From: an uncultured Bacilli bacterium
GTDB lineage: Bacteria > Bacillota_I > Bacilli_A > RF39 > UBA660
Assembly: GCA_948479395.1 (NCBI GenBank)
Contig: CAOLUI010000025.1
Span: forward strand, 1 to 16,635
Direction of reading: 5' to 3'
DNA: 16,635 nucleotides
Part shown: positions 1-7,430 of the stretch, in pieces
How positions within the stretch are numbered: the stretch's first letter is position 1
How the letters are laid out: each line of letters begins with the position of its first letter
Position numbers and translations under genes: made by a program
The notes under the pieces: generated by a model
The model's database searches: none
The model's input: the letters and a program-made list of their open reading frames with translations, nothing else
What the model was told of the DNA's origin: nothing

Positions 1-49
1 CCAACTAGGTTTTCAATAATACTTTTTTAGTGTCTACTTTTGGTTGACA
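1..49 (+). mobile_element. Possible right end of an IS3-like insertion sequence
   Basis: The window opens with a reading frame ending Q-L-G-F-Q-stop at 2-19, followed about a dozen bases later by TGTCTACTTTTGGTTGACA at 31-49. IS3-family elements finish their transposase (orfB) shortly before a terminal inverted repeat that ends in CA, and many have repeats of this general look (TGTC..ACTTTT..). The left end lies outside the window, so the pairing of inverted repeats cannot be tested. This is a similarity judgement from the layout, not a match to a named element. Confidence 0.35.
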
Positions 50-77
50 ACTTCATTGTAAAAAAGTTGTTTTTTTA
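47..77 (+). terminator. Rho-independent terminator
   Basis: ACAACTT at 47-53 pairs with AAGTTGT at 64-70 across a 10-base loop and runs straight into an unbroken T tract (70-77). This is the usual form of an intrinsic terminator for whatever is transcribed into the window from the left. It overlaps the possible insertion-sequence end by three bases. Confidence 0.55.
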
Positions 78-97
78 ATATGAATTTTATCAAGATT

Positions 98-131
98 AAC
101 TATTAAAAATAGTTGTTAATTTTTTGTTAAT
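98..131. repeat. Inverted repeat plus TTGTTAAT direct repeat upstream of the XRE regulator
   Basis: AACTATT at 98-104 and AATAGTT at 108-114 form a perfect 7-bp inverted repeat with a 3-base centre. TTGTTAAT occurs at 113-120 and again at 124-131, an 11-bp step. The block sits about 100 bp upstream of the XRE gene, so an operator for that regulator is possible, but AT-rich sequence makes such matches cheap. A TTGTTA/TATTAT pair (113-118 and 137-142, 18-bp gap) could be a promoter there. Confidence 0.3.
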
Positions 132-223
132 AAAAATATTATAAAAATATATTTAAAAATTCAAGTTTTATTTCGGGTAAAAAGATTTTAATATATTATA
201 AAATAAAGAAGAAAGGAGAGAAT

Positions 224-937
224 ATGAATCAAGAAAAAATTGGCAAATTTATTGCCTTTTGTAGAAAAGAAAAAAAGCTAACACAAGCAGAATTAGCAGA
301 ACAATTAGGAGTTACAGACCGTTCTATTAGTAATTGGGAGAATGGAAAAAATATGCCAGACTTATCTTTATTTAAACCATTATGTGAAATACTACATATT
401 ACTATTAATGAATTATTAAGTGGAGAGAAAATAAATAAAGATAAATATCAAGAAAAATTAGAAGAAAATATAATTAATACCATATATTATTCAAATAGAA
501 AGTTGGAACAAAAAAATAGGTTAATTGGACTATTAATATTAATCTTTGGAGTTTTAATTAATTTATTTGGTTTAATGGCATTTAATCCAGATAGTCATGC
601 TTGCTCGTTTAGTGTAGTAATAGGTATAATGTTTGGGACAATAGGTTTTTATAAGTTGATAAAATCAAAATCATATTTTAATAATTTAATTTGCTTAATT
701 TTATTTTCCGTAGGATATATAGGTGCAATTTTATTTTTTGATTATATTGGAGTTGCATGTAATAAAAGACCTCCTATATTTTCAACAACAATCACAACAA
801 TAGATGATACAATTTATTATGATACGCTTTTTTATGATGTTGTAAGATGTAATAAAAATGAAAAAAATGAAACATTTAAAATTATTAAAAATCAAAAGCA
901 TGATGATAAAATAGTTTTAAATATTTGTAACAAATGA
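224..937 (+). CDS. Membrane-anchored XRE-family transcriptional regulator
   Basis: A 237-residue protein. Residues about 6-62 are a Cro/C1-type helix-turn-helix: the run KLTQAELAEQLGVTDRSISN followed by WENGKNMPD is the standard recognition-helix sequence. Three hydrophobic segments follow at about 100-119, 127-147 and 153-173, so the DNA-binding domain is tied to the membrane on its cytoplasmic face. The polar tail after residue 175 holds cysteines and is unrecognised. This architecture is common in Bacillota, where the membrane part is thought to sense envelope conditions; that role is inferred here. The start is supported by AAAGGAG 5-10 bases upstream. The gene stops at TGA, one of only two TGA stops in the window. 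No operon partner is visible; the next gene is 224 bp away and the gap holds nothing recognisable. Confidence 0.85.
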   Translation: MNQEKIGKFIAFCRKEKKLTQAELAEQLGVTDRSISNWENGKNMPDLSLFKPLCEILHITINELLSGEKINKDKYQEKLEENIINTIYYSNRKLEQKNRLIGLLILIFGVLINLFGLMAFNPDSHACSFSVVIGIMFGTIGFYKLIKSKSYFNNLICLILFSVGYIGAILFFDYIGVACNKRPPIFSTTITTIDDTIYYDTLFYDVVRCNKNEKNETFKIIKNQKHDDKIVLNICNK

Positions 938-1161
938 TATTGCTTTAGATTAAGATAGATAATATAATAAATATATCAAATATTAATGAACTTATTTTTT
1001 TATTAATGGTTTAACTCTATCAGTAAACACACCAAATTTAAATGTAAATCAATGGTATAAACAGTGACAAATAGAAATACGAGGTAAAATTTATAATTCA
1101 TTTAGTATATTGTGAAATGATAAGGCAAAAGGACTAAATAAAATTTTAGGAGTGAAATATT

Positions 1162-1878
1162 ATGGCAATGTGGAATCCTTGGCGAGGATGTAAAAAATGT
1201 AGTGATGGGTGTTTACATTGCTATATTCATAAAGGGGATTTAAAAAGAAATATAAATACTAATGAAATTATTAAAACAAAAGATTTTAATAAGCCGATAG
1301 AGAAATTAAAAAATGGCAAGTATAAGATGAAATCTAGTCTTGTTTATTTATGTTTTTCTACTGATTTTTTAATTGAAGAAGCCGATGAGTGGCGTCTTGA
1401 TTGTTGGAAAATGATAAGAGAAAGGCTGGATTGTACTTTTCTGTTTTTGACAAAAAGAATTGATAGATTTATGAACTGTATTCCAGAAGACTGGGGTGAT
1501 GGATATGATAATGTAGTTGTATGTTGCACTATTGAAAATCAAAAAAACGCCGATTTTAAATTATCTATATTTAAAGATTTACCAATAAAACATAAATGTA
1601 TTACAATACAACCATTATTAGAGAATATTGATATAGAAAAATATCTTGAAACAATTGAACTTGTAGTTGTTGGTGGCGAAGCGGATATAAATGCCAGACC
1701 ACTAGAATTTGATTGGGTATTAAACATTAGAAATCAGTGTATTCGTAAACATATCAATTTTGAATTTAGACAATGTGGAACTAATTTTATAAAAGATGGA
1801 AAACAATATAAATTACAAACAAAAGATTTAATTAAACAAGCAAAGTTAGCAAACATTGATTATAAAAGTGATCACTAA
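1162..1878 (+). CDS. Gp37/Gp68-like (DUF5131) family protein with CX3CX2C motif
   Basis: A 238-residue protein. Its N-terminus has the family signature W-N-P-W-x-G-C followed by S-x-G-C-x-x-C-Y. Cysteines are at residues 10, 13, 17 and 20, so C13-x3-C17-x2-C20 matches the canonical radical-SAM cluster motif. Family members usually keep only the equivalents of C10, C17 and C20 (the three-Cys motif). The C-terminal half keeps the family-like VVVGGE, ARPLEFDWV and EFRQCG segments (about residues 168-205). Biochemical function is unknown; these proteins occur in phages and accessory regions, sometimes beside a partner called TcmP, which is absent here. The ATG at 1162 is chosen because TAGGAG lies 8-13 bases upstream; ATG at 1168 is possible. 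It appears monocistronic, with 284 bp of non-coding sequence after it. Confidence 0.8.
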   Translation: MAMWNPWRGCKKCSDGCLHCYIHKGDLKRNINTNEIIKTKDFNKPIEKLKNGKYKMKSSLVYLCFSTDFLIEEADEWRLDCWKMIRERLDCTFLFLTKRIDRFMNCIPEDWGDGYDNVVVCCTIENQKNADFKLSIFKDLPIKHKCITIQPLLENIDIEKYLETIELVVVGGEADINARPLEFDWVLNIRNQCIRKHINFEFRQCGTNFIKDGKQYKLQTKDLIKQAKLANIDYKSDH

Positions 1879-2029
1879 ACTACAATTAATATAACAAATC
1901 AATTAAAATATTTATAAGTTATTATATTGTTAAATAAGTTTTCAAATAAGGATTAATATTAAAAAAATACTCAATTATATTTGCTTTTTTATTAGTTATT
2001 GGTTAAATTTTTTTTAATCTAATCTATTA

Positions 2030-2038
2030 TGTTATAAT
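2030..2038 (+). promoter_or_regulatory. Extended -10 promoter of the hexosaminidase gene
   Basis: TGTTATAAT is a perfect extended -10 (TG-n-TATAAT). The -35 region is only a T run, which is acceptable for extended -10 promoters. Transcription would begin near 2045, giving a leader of about 117 nt. Confidence 0.6.
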
Positions 2039-2044
2039 TAATAA

Positions 2045-2130
2045 AATTATTCTCTTTTAATATCCATTTTAGCAAAGGAGTAGTTTTTAAAAATAAGTAA
2101 CTATTTAACTTGAATAAGAGAATATTAAAA
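2045..2130 (+). promoter_or_regulatory. Possible folded 5' leader with two exclusive pairings
   Basis: Just after the expected transcription start, TATTCTCTT (2048-2056) can pair with AAGAGAATA (2116-2124). The overlapping TTTTAATAT (2055-2063) can instead pair with ATATTAAAA (2122-2130). A small internal stem, TAGTT (2081-2085) with AACTA (2099-2103), lies between. Two long pairings that exclude each other at the start of a leader are typical of a switching element, but I recognise no known riboswitch core, and AT-rich sequence pairs easily by chance. Confidence 0.3.
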
Positions 2131-2162
2131 TAGAAAAAGAATATATTTTATTAGGTGAAGAT

Positions 2163-3506
2163 ATGAAAAGAATAATAATAGGTTGTAGTATTCTTCTAGT
2201 TGTGGCTTTTTCCAGTTATATGATATTTAGAAATCCTAAGAAAGAACTAGAAGTGAATAGTATGACAGGAAGAATTATCGCTAAAAATGAAAAACAATTT
2301 TCTATTCAAGATGAAGATGATATCATTTACACATTCAAGAATGAGAGTGTTAATGCAACTATAGGAGATAAAGTATTACTAAACTATTTAGGGGTCTTAA
2401 ATAAAAATAAAGAACTCCAAGAAAATAAAATTGTTGACTATCAAATAACTGAAATAACTACTACAAAAGTTAATGAAAATGATTTATTTGCGGCCTTTTA
2501 TGAAAAAGCAACTAACAAATTAAAAACTTTATCTTTAGAAGAAAAAATAGGACAATTATTTTTAGTTAGATATGATGAAGCTAAAGCTCAGGAAATTATT
2601 AATAACTATAAAATATCAGGATTTGTTTTCTTTGAAAAAGATTTTAAAAATAAAACAGCAGAAAATGTAAAAACAATGATAAATAATGTTCAAGCCTCCT
2701 CTAAAATAGGTCTTTTAACGTCAGTAGATGAAGAAGGAGGTAAAATAATTCGTATTAGTAGTAATCCTAATTTAGTAACTTCTCCTTTTAAATCATCTAG
2801 TACTTTATACGATGAAGGAGGACTATCTTTAATTAAGCAAGATACCATTGCCAAAAGTGGAATTTTAAAAAATCTAGGTTTAAATTTAAACTTAGCTCCT
2901 GTAGTTGATGTCTCAACAGATCCAAATGCTTACATGTATGAAAGAACTTTAAAAAAAGATACTAACTTAACAGCGGATTATGCTAAAACAGTTATTGAAG
3001 CAAGTAAAAATACTGGTGTTTCTTATACCTTAAAACATTTTCCAGGATATGGAAATAATACCGACACTCATATTGCTTCTGCAACCGATACACGAAGTTA
3101 CGATGATATTTTAAAAAATGATTTGCCCCCATTTAAATCAGGAATTGAAGCCGGAGCTGAAGCTGTTTTAGTAAGTCATAACATTGTCTCTAGTCTAGAT
3201 TCAACAAATCCTGCATCCTTATCAACAAGTACCCATAATCTTCTGCGGAATCAATTAAAATTTACTGGAGTAATAATAACAGATGATCTAGATATGGGAG
3301 CTACTAAATCAATAACTAATAAATATACAAAAGCTCTACTTGCTGGTAATGATCTTGTAATAGTCACGGAATATGACAGTGCCATAAATGAAATTAAAGA
3401 ATCTATTAACAAAAATACTATAAGTGAGGCTTTAGTGGACAATGTTGCTCTAAAAGTACTCGCTTGGAAATATTATAAAGGATTGATAATTGATAATGAA
3501 AAGTAA
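2163..3506 (+). CDS. Membrane-anchored beta-N-acetylhexosaminidase, glycoside hydrolase family 3 (NagZ type)
   Basis: A 447-residue protein predicted to cleave terminal N-acetylglucosamine from muropeptides or related glycans outside the membrane. Residues about 4-22 form a signal anchor; a cysteine at residue 8 comes too early for a convincing lipobox. Residues about 33-95 look like a small beta-rich domain of unknown role. The GH3 domain spans about 115-440. It contains KHFPGYG (291-297) and the D301-T-H303 acid/base dyad of NagZ enzymes. The nucleophile is expected at D374 in T-D-D-L-D-M-G-A. DEEGG near 190 is also typical. There is no C-terminal extra domain, so it is a minimal NagZ. The start has GGTGAAG upstream. 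It is a single-gene unit between an extended -10 promoter and a strong terminator. Confidence 0.88.
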   Translation: MKRIIIGCSILLVVAFSSYMIFRNPKKELEVNSMTGRIIAKNEKQFSIQDEDDIIYTFKNESVNATIGDKVLLNYLGVLNKNKELQENKIVDYQITEITTTKVNENDLFAAFYEKATNKLKTLSLEEKIGQLFLVRYDEAKAQEIINNYKISGFVFFEKDFKNKTAENVKTMINNVQASSKIGLLTSVDEEGGKIIRISSNPNLVTSPFKSSSTLYDEGGLSLIKQDTIAKSGILKNLGLNLNLAPVVDVSTDPNAYMYERTLKKDTNLTADYAKTVIEASKNTGVSYTLKHFPGYGNNTDTHIASATDTRSYDDILKNDLPPFKSGIEAGAEAVLVSHNIVSSLDSTNPASLSTSTHNLLRNQLKFTGVIITDDLDMGATKSITNKYTKALLAGNDLVIVTEYDSAINEIKESINKNTISEALVDNVALKVLAWKYYKGLIIDNEK

Positions 3507-3530
3507 TAACGAAAAAATTATTACTTTTTT
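3499..3530 (+). terminator. Rho-independent terminator after the hexosaminidase gene
   Basis: AAAAGTAATAA (3499-3509) pairs with TTATTACTTTT (3518-3528) over an 8-base loop and ends in a T run. The stop codon of the gene (TAA, 3504-3506) lies inside the ascending arm. It is one of the two clearest terminators in the window. Confidence 0.8.
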
Positions 3531-3545
3531 AAGTATATAAATATG

Positions 3546-3554
3546 TGATAAAAT
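3546..3554 (+). promoter_or_regulatory. Extended -10 promoter upstream of the deoxyribosyltransferase pseudogene
   Basis: TGATAAAAT is an extended -10 of the same kind used elsewhere in the window. It starts 16 bp after the preceding terminator and gives a transcription start near 3561, about 20 nt before the broken reading frame. The downstream hydrolase probably shares it. Confidence 0.5.
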
Positions 3555-3579
3555 AAAAACTAATAAGAAGAAAGGATGG

Positions 3580-3985
3580 ATTAAAAAGAAGTTTTACATT
3601 GGATCAGGCATGAAAAATTGTGAATTAGTTAATTATTATGCCAAAATATTAAAAGAAAATGTTTTGGGAACAAACTCATGATTGGGTAAAAAATGTTAAC
3701 AATGATATTTCTAAAGATGATATGATTTATTACGCAACTTTAGAATCTCAAGGAATTGTTGATGCTGATGTGGTTATTATATTATTGCCAGCGGGAAGAG
3801 GAGCCCATATTGAACTTGGAATGTCTTTGGCTTTAAAGAAAAAAATATTTTTATGTTCTGTTACCAAAGAAGAGTTTTATCTAGAAAATACAGTGGCTTT
3901 TTATGAATTACCTCAAATTATTAAGTTAATTGGAACAGCAGATGAAAATCTAAATAAAATAATAAATTATGATTATCAAGAATAA
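3580..3985 (+). pseudogene. Frameshifted nucleoside 2-deoxyribosyltransferase-like gene
   Basis: Two overlapping frames together give one protein of this superfamily. The upstream frame (3580-3660) encodes KKKFYIGSGMKNCELVNYY and then AKILKEN. The downstream frame (from 3662) continues with a tryptophan, EQTHDWVKNV and the hallmark GRGAHIELGMSLAL, whose glutamate (codon 3812-3814) is the expected catalytic residue. Removing one T from the TTTT at 3662-3665 joins them without a gap. The 5' end is also damaged or unusual: the frame begins at ATT (3580), and the nearby ATG at 3576 reads only two codons before a stop. The downstream piece alone could start at ATG 3659, but it would lack the N-terminal nucleotide-binding strand. 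Family members transfer deoxyribose between bases or hydrolyse nucleotides. It could instead be a recoding site or a sequencing error. Confidence 0.7.
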
Positions 3986-3996
3986 TGGAGATTTTT

Positions 3997-4545
3997 ATGA
4001 ACAATAATTATTTTGTAATTCATGGCTCGTATGGTAATCCATATAAAAATTGGATACCTTGGTTAAAAAGACAATTGAGCAAAAGAAAACTAAATTGTAT
4101 TGCTCCAAGCTTTCCAACACCTTATAAACAAAATTATGAGAGCTGGAGCACAATATTAAAATCTTATTTGAAAATTGGATATATAACAGAAAATACTTCT
4201 TTTATAACTCACAGTCTTGGTGGAACATTTATAATAAAATTTTTACTAGAAAATAAAATTAAAGTTAAAAAAATAATTACCATTGCCGGATTTAATAACT
4301 TAAAATTTAATGATGATATGAATTTATATAATTCATTCTATTTAGATAAAAATTTATCTGATATAAAAAATTATTCTATAGAACGAATTAGCTTTTATTC
4401 AGATAATGATCCATATGTTCCCGAAAGTGATGCTTTAAAATTTTCAGATAGTATTTTAGCTCAAAAAGTATTTGTAAAAGGAGCAGGACATTTTAATGAA
4501 AAATATGGTTATTTGGAATTTGCTGAATTATTAAAATATATATAA
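3997..4545 (+). CDS. RBBP9/YdeN-family serine hydrolase (alpha/beta fold)
   Basis: A 182-residue single-domain alpha/beta hydrolase. The first strand ends in VIHGSYGN. The nucleophile elbow is THSLGG with Ser73. An acid lies at D138 in SDNDPYVP (D136 is an alternative). The histidine is H165 in GAGHFNEKYG. All triad members are present, so it should be an active esterase-like enzyme; the substrate of this family is poorly defined. The start is placed at ATG 3997 because GGAG (3987-3990) lies six bases before it. An in-frame ATG at 3985 overlaps the previous stop (TAATG) but has no site of its own. The tight spacing suggests it was co-transcribed with the now-broken deoxyribosyltransferase-like gene. 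Confidence 0.85.
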   Translation: MNNNYFVIHGSYGNPYKNWIPWLKRQLSKRKLNCIAPSFPTPYKQNYESWSTILKSYLKIGYITENTSFITHSLGGTFIIKFLLENKIKVKKIITIAGFNNLKFNDDMNLYNSFYLDKNLSDIKNYSIERISFYSDNDPYVPESDALKFSDSILAQKVFVKGAGHFNEKYGYLEFAELLKYI

Positions 4546-4726
4546 TATTAAAATTAAAGGATATGAAAAATAATAAAACGAATCAAATTTAATCAATTGG
4601 CTTTTTATATAAATGTTTGAATAATTAACTATCTTAAATATCTCTAACTATTTTTTCAACAACAAAAACTTGTATGTGAATCAATAATATAATAATTTTT
4701 TGCATAAATCTTTCTTTATAATATTT

Positions 4727-5608
4727 CTAAAATTTAATCCTGATTATTAAACTATTATTTTTATAATTTGCTTCTATTGAACCATTACTTAAATCAACTA
4801 ATTGTTTAGCAATAGATAAACCTATTCCAGTAGATTTTTTGCCACTTTGAACAGTATAATACCTATTAAATATTTTCTTTAAACTTATAGAATCCATCAT
4901 ACTTGTCTTATTTGAAAATTCTATTGTGCCATCATTATACATTCTTATATTAAAATCACTTTTGCTATATTTAATGGCATTAGATATAACATTTTCAAAG
5001 ATTCTTTTTAACAGATTTTTATTTAGTAATCTAATAACTTTTTTTTCACATATTTCTATTTTGGGCGTTATATTATGCTCTTTAAATATTCCATAAAAAC
5101 TAACGATAGTTTCTTCTAAAATATCATTTATGAGTATTTTTTCTTTTTTTATTTCCTTTTCTATATCTATACTTTTTGAAAAATCAAAAAGTTGTTCTGT
5201 AAGTTCTGTTAAATCTTTTACTTTATTATCTATAATTTTCAAATAATCTATTTGTTTATCAGTAAGATTATTATTATCAAGTAAGTCAAGATATCCCCTT
5301 ATTGCTGTAAGGGGAGTTCTTAAATCATGAGAAATATTCGTAATTGATTGTTTTAATTCCTGATTTCCATTTTTATATTCCAGTTCTAATTTTCTCAAAG
5401 TTTTTAAATTATTATTCAGTGTAATAACTAATTCTTTTAATGTTTTTTCATTTGTGTCAATAGTAATTAAATTATTCGTATCTGATTTTAAAATACTAGA
5501 TAAAGATAGACCTATATTCTTGATCTCCTTTTTCATGATAATTAATTTTAAAATTAATAATATAGACAAACAAGATATAATCAAAAATAAATAAAACCAG
5601 ACACTCAT
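4727..5608 (-). CDS. Sensor histidine kinase of the transporter operon
   Basis: A 293-residue kinase. A single membrane segment occupies about residues 3-25, with practically no extracytoplasmic domain before it. A short linker and coiled region lead to the H-box SHDLRTPLTAIRGYLDLL (phosphoacceptor His94), then the N-box around N206 (FENVISNAIKYS) and the G-box STGIGLS near 259-265. It should phosphorylate the response regulator encoded first in the same operon. With no external sensor, the signal probably comes from the membrane or the co-encoded transporter, as in antimicrobial-peptide detection modules; this is inference. ATG 5608 is preferred over the upstream in-frame GTG at 5617 because AAGGTG (5615-5620) is the ribosome binding site. 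It is the last gene of the operon, 12 nt after the permease. No clear terminator follows. Confidence 0.88.
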   Translation of the reverse strand: MSVWFYLFLIISCLSILLILKLIIMKKEIKNIGLSLSSILKSDTNNLITIDTNEKTLKELVITLNNNLKTLRKLELEYKNGNQELKQSITNISHDLRTPLTAIRGYLDLLDNNNLTDKQIDYLKIIDNKVKDLTELTEQLFDFSKSIDIEKEIKKEKILINDILEETIVSFYGIFKEHNITPKIEICEKKVIRLLNKNLLKRIFENVISNAIKYSKSDFNIRMYNDGTIEFSNKTSMMDSISLKKIFNRYYTVQSGKKSTGIGLSIAKQLVDLSNGSIEANYKNNSLIIRIKF

Positions 5609-5620
5609 AATTATCACCTT

Positions 5621-6442
5621 CTATTTTAATTCTTTTTTTCTAAATAACACTATACCACAGGTTGTAAATATTGCTAAAATTCCTAAGGAATAAAATGGTA
5701 AAATTTTTAAATTTGCTGTTTTTCCTGCTATTTGAAACATTTGACCAGCTGGATTAATGTTAAGTATAGCTTGACACATTTTCTTTTTTGCTTCAGTTGG
5801 ATATTTAGGATTTGGTATTTCTTCTATTTTAGTTTCGCCATTTATCATTAATGCTTGTTGTACAGTTTTTGGAGTCTCTAAAATATTAAAACAAGTTAAT
5901 GCTATCATCATCATGCCAAACGCCGACATAATGGATAATACGGCAGTGATAGTTTTATTAGAAATCATCATAGCTATAAATGTAAATATACTAGAATAAG
6001 CTATAATAGTTATAAAAAGACACCCTAGTAACATCAATAATTTTGACACATCTAAACTAATTTTTCCAAATAATGGTATTCCTATACTTCCAACAATTAT
6101 TAAAAATAAAATATAAGAAAACAAACTTGTAAGCGTTATTATAATTAAATTAGATAAATAAATATTTGTTCTCTTATGACCAATGCTTATCTTATTTCTA
6201 ATTGCTCCATCAGAGTATTCTACTCCTAAAAACAAACTTGTAAATATAGCAATTATAATTCCAATTATGGTCGAATAATTAAGCATTATTTGTTCTACTT
6301 CTATTACATCTTTATAGTTTTTCATATCACTATATCTCATATAAATCATAAACAAAGCCAAACAAATACTAAATATAGATAATAACCAAAATAACTTGTT
6401 TTTATGTAGTCTAGTAAAACCAGCATTTAATAATTTAATCAA
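5621..6442 (-). CDS. ABC-2 type permease of an antimicrobial-peptide-type exporter
   Basis: A 273-residue polytopic protein with about six hydrophobic segments, the first at roughly 15-35. GVEYSDGAIRNKISIGHKRT between the second and third segments is typical of ABC-2 permeases of the BcrB/LanE-G kind. A loop of about 40 polar residues precedes the last membrane span. It pairs with the ATPase directly upstream, overlapping its end by 8 nt, and would form the membrane channel, probably as a dimer because no second permease is encoded. TTG at 6442 is taken as the start because GGAGG (within the end of the ATPase gene) lies eight bases before it. The upstream in-frame TTG at 6457 would place the binding site inside the gene. 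Confidence 0.8.
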   Translation of the reverse strand: MIKLLNAGFTRLHKNKLFWLLSIFSICLALFMIYMRYSDMKNYKDVIEVEQIMLNYSTIIGIIIAIFTSLFLGVEYSDGAIRNKISIGHKRTNIYLSNLIIITLTSLFSYILFLIIVGSIGIPLFGKISLDVSKLLMLLGCLFITIIAYSSIFTFIAMMISNKTITAVLSIMSAFGMMMIALTCFNILETPKTVQQALMINGETKIEEIPNPKYPTEAKKKMCQAILNINPAGQMFQIAGKTANLKILPFYSLGILAIFTTCGIVLFRKKELK

Positions 6443-7349
6443 TTCGATTACCTCCAATTAAGTTCATATAATAGCTTTCTAGAGATTCCTTAGTTTCATG
6501 AATCTCATCAGCAATTAAATTTTTCTTAGATAGATCATTCACAAATTTTGCTAAATTATTTTTACCATAAACATTTATAGTTTTATTGTCTTCGATTTCG
6601 TAAGAAATTTTATTTTCTTCAAAATATTTAACAAACTCTTTTTGGCTATGCACTTTTAGGATAAGTTTATGTTCCATTTTTTTCATAAGTTCCTCATTAC
6701 TTATTTCTTTAATTATAGATCCACTATCTAAAAATCCATAATGAGTTGCAATTTTAGATAATTCATCTAAATAATGACTAGATATTAAAATAGTAATTCT
6801 TCTTTCTTTATTTAGTTTTAGAATCAATTCTCTAATTTCTATAATTCCTTGCGGATCAAGACCATTGATAGGTTCATCTAAAATTAAGAAATCAGGGTTA
6901 TTAGCAAGAGCAATAGCAATTCCCAATCTTTGTTTCATTCCCAAAGAAAAGTTTTTTGATTTTTTCTTTCCTGTATTAGATAATCCCACTAATTTTAATA
7001 TTTCCTCAAGACCATCAAAATTTGGCATACCAACTAATTTATATTGTTCTATCAAATTATCTCTTGCTGTCATTTCTCCATAAATAGATGGTGTTTCAAT
7101 AATTGCACCAATTCTTTTTCTAACTTTAACAATATCATTGCTATTAATGTTTATTCCATAAATAAAAACTTCACCATGTGTCGGTTTTTGTAAACCACAA
7201 ATGATTCTAATAAGAGTTGTTTTGCCAGAACCATTTTTGCCAATAAGACCATATATTGCTCCTTTTTCAATATGAATATTGGTATGATTTAAGGCTTTAA
7301 AATCTTTATATTTTTTTTCAAGATTATTTGTTTCTAAAATTATTTCCAT
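6435..7349 (-). CDS. ABC transporter ATP-binding protein, BcrA/LanF type
   Basis: A 304-residue nucleotide-binding subunit. Walker A is GKNGSGKT (37-44), the signature is FSLGMKQ (134-140), Walker B is FLILDEP (154-160) and the switch histidine is H192. At the Q-loop position it has glutamate (E85 in AIIETPSIY), the E-loop variant known from lantibiotic-immunity and bacitracin-resistance ATPases, which places it in that group. The C-terminal 100 residues form the regulatory extension usual for BcrA. It probably drives removal of a peptide antibiotic from the membrane together with the permease. ATG 7349 is chosen because AGGAG sits eight bases upstream; an in-frame TTG at 7367 lies upstream of that site. 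The gene is 81 nt after the regulator, and the gap holds phased repeats. Confidence 0.9.
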   Translation of the reverse strand: MEIILETNNLEKKYKDFKALNHTNIHIEKGAIYGLIGKNGSGKTTLIRIICGLQKPTHGEVFIYGININSNDIVKVRKRIGAIIETPSIYGEMTARDNLIEQYKLVGMPNFDGLEEILKLVGLSNTGKKKSKNFSLGMKQRLGIAIALANNPDFLILDEPINGLDPQGIIEIRELILKLNKERRITILISSHYLDELSKIATHYGFLDSGSIIKEISNEELMKKMEHKLILKVHSQKEFVKYFEENKISYEIEDNKTINVYGKNNLAKFVNDLSKKNLIADEIHETKESLESYYMNLIGGNRID

Positions 7350-7387
7350 AATCTTTCTCCTTTCCAATATTCATTTTAGTAAAATTT

Positions 7388-7430
7388 TGTTAAGAAAATA
7401 GTTAAGAAATTGTTAAGATTTAGTTAAGAT
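7388..7430 (-). promoter_or_regulatory. Four phased TCTTAAC direct repeats, likely response-regulator binding site
   Basis: On the forward strand GTTAAGA begins at 7389, 7401, 7412 and 7423, so the steps are 12, 11 and 11 bp. On the operon strand this reads as four TCTTAAC copies on one face of the helix, between the regulator's stop codon and the ATPase start. OmpR-family regulators bind head-to-tail repeats with this spacing, so an activator site for the transporter genes is likely. A TAAAAT hexamer at 7373-7378 could be the -10 of the controlled promoter; no consensus -35 sits at the right distance, which fits activator dependence. Confidence 0.65.

Noticed and set aside
1020..1165. Frame before the DUF5131 gene that stays open if TGA is read as Trp (QWYKQ, IEIRGKIYNSF, LNKILGVKYY)
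   Set aside because: It would need two TGA-as-Trp codons, while all intact genes use TGG for Trp and two genes end at TGA. The apparent open frame is likely chance in AT-rich sequence.
1344..1727. Minus-strand open frames inside the DUF5131 gene
   Set aside because: They have no ribosome binding sites or domain content and are antisense shadows of a well-supported gene. The same holds for frames opposite other genes, such as 3251-3442, 8615-8827, 9242-9433 and 11982-12194.
2071..2090. AAAGGAGTAG in the hexosaminidase leader, similar to the yybP-ykoY manganese riboswitch core
   Set aside because: Only a few bases agree and the remaining conserved helices of that riboswitch are missing.
4546..4726. 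Search for a terminator between the convergent hydrolase and kinase genes
   Set aside because: Only short AT pairings are present; none has a stem followed by a T tract convincing enough to report.
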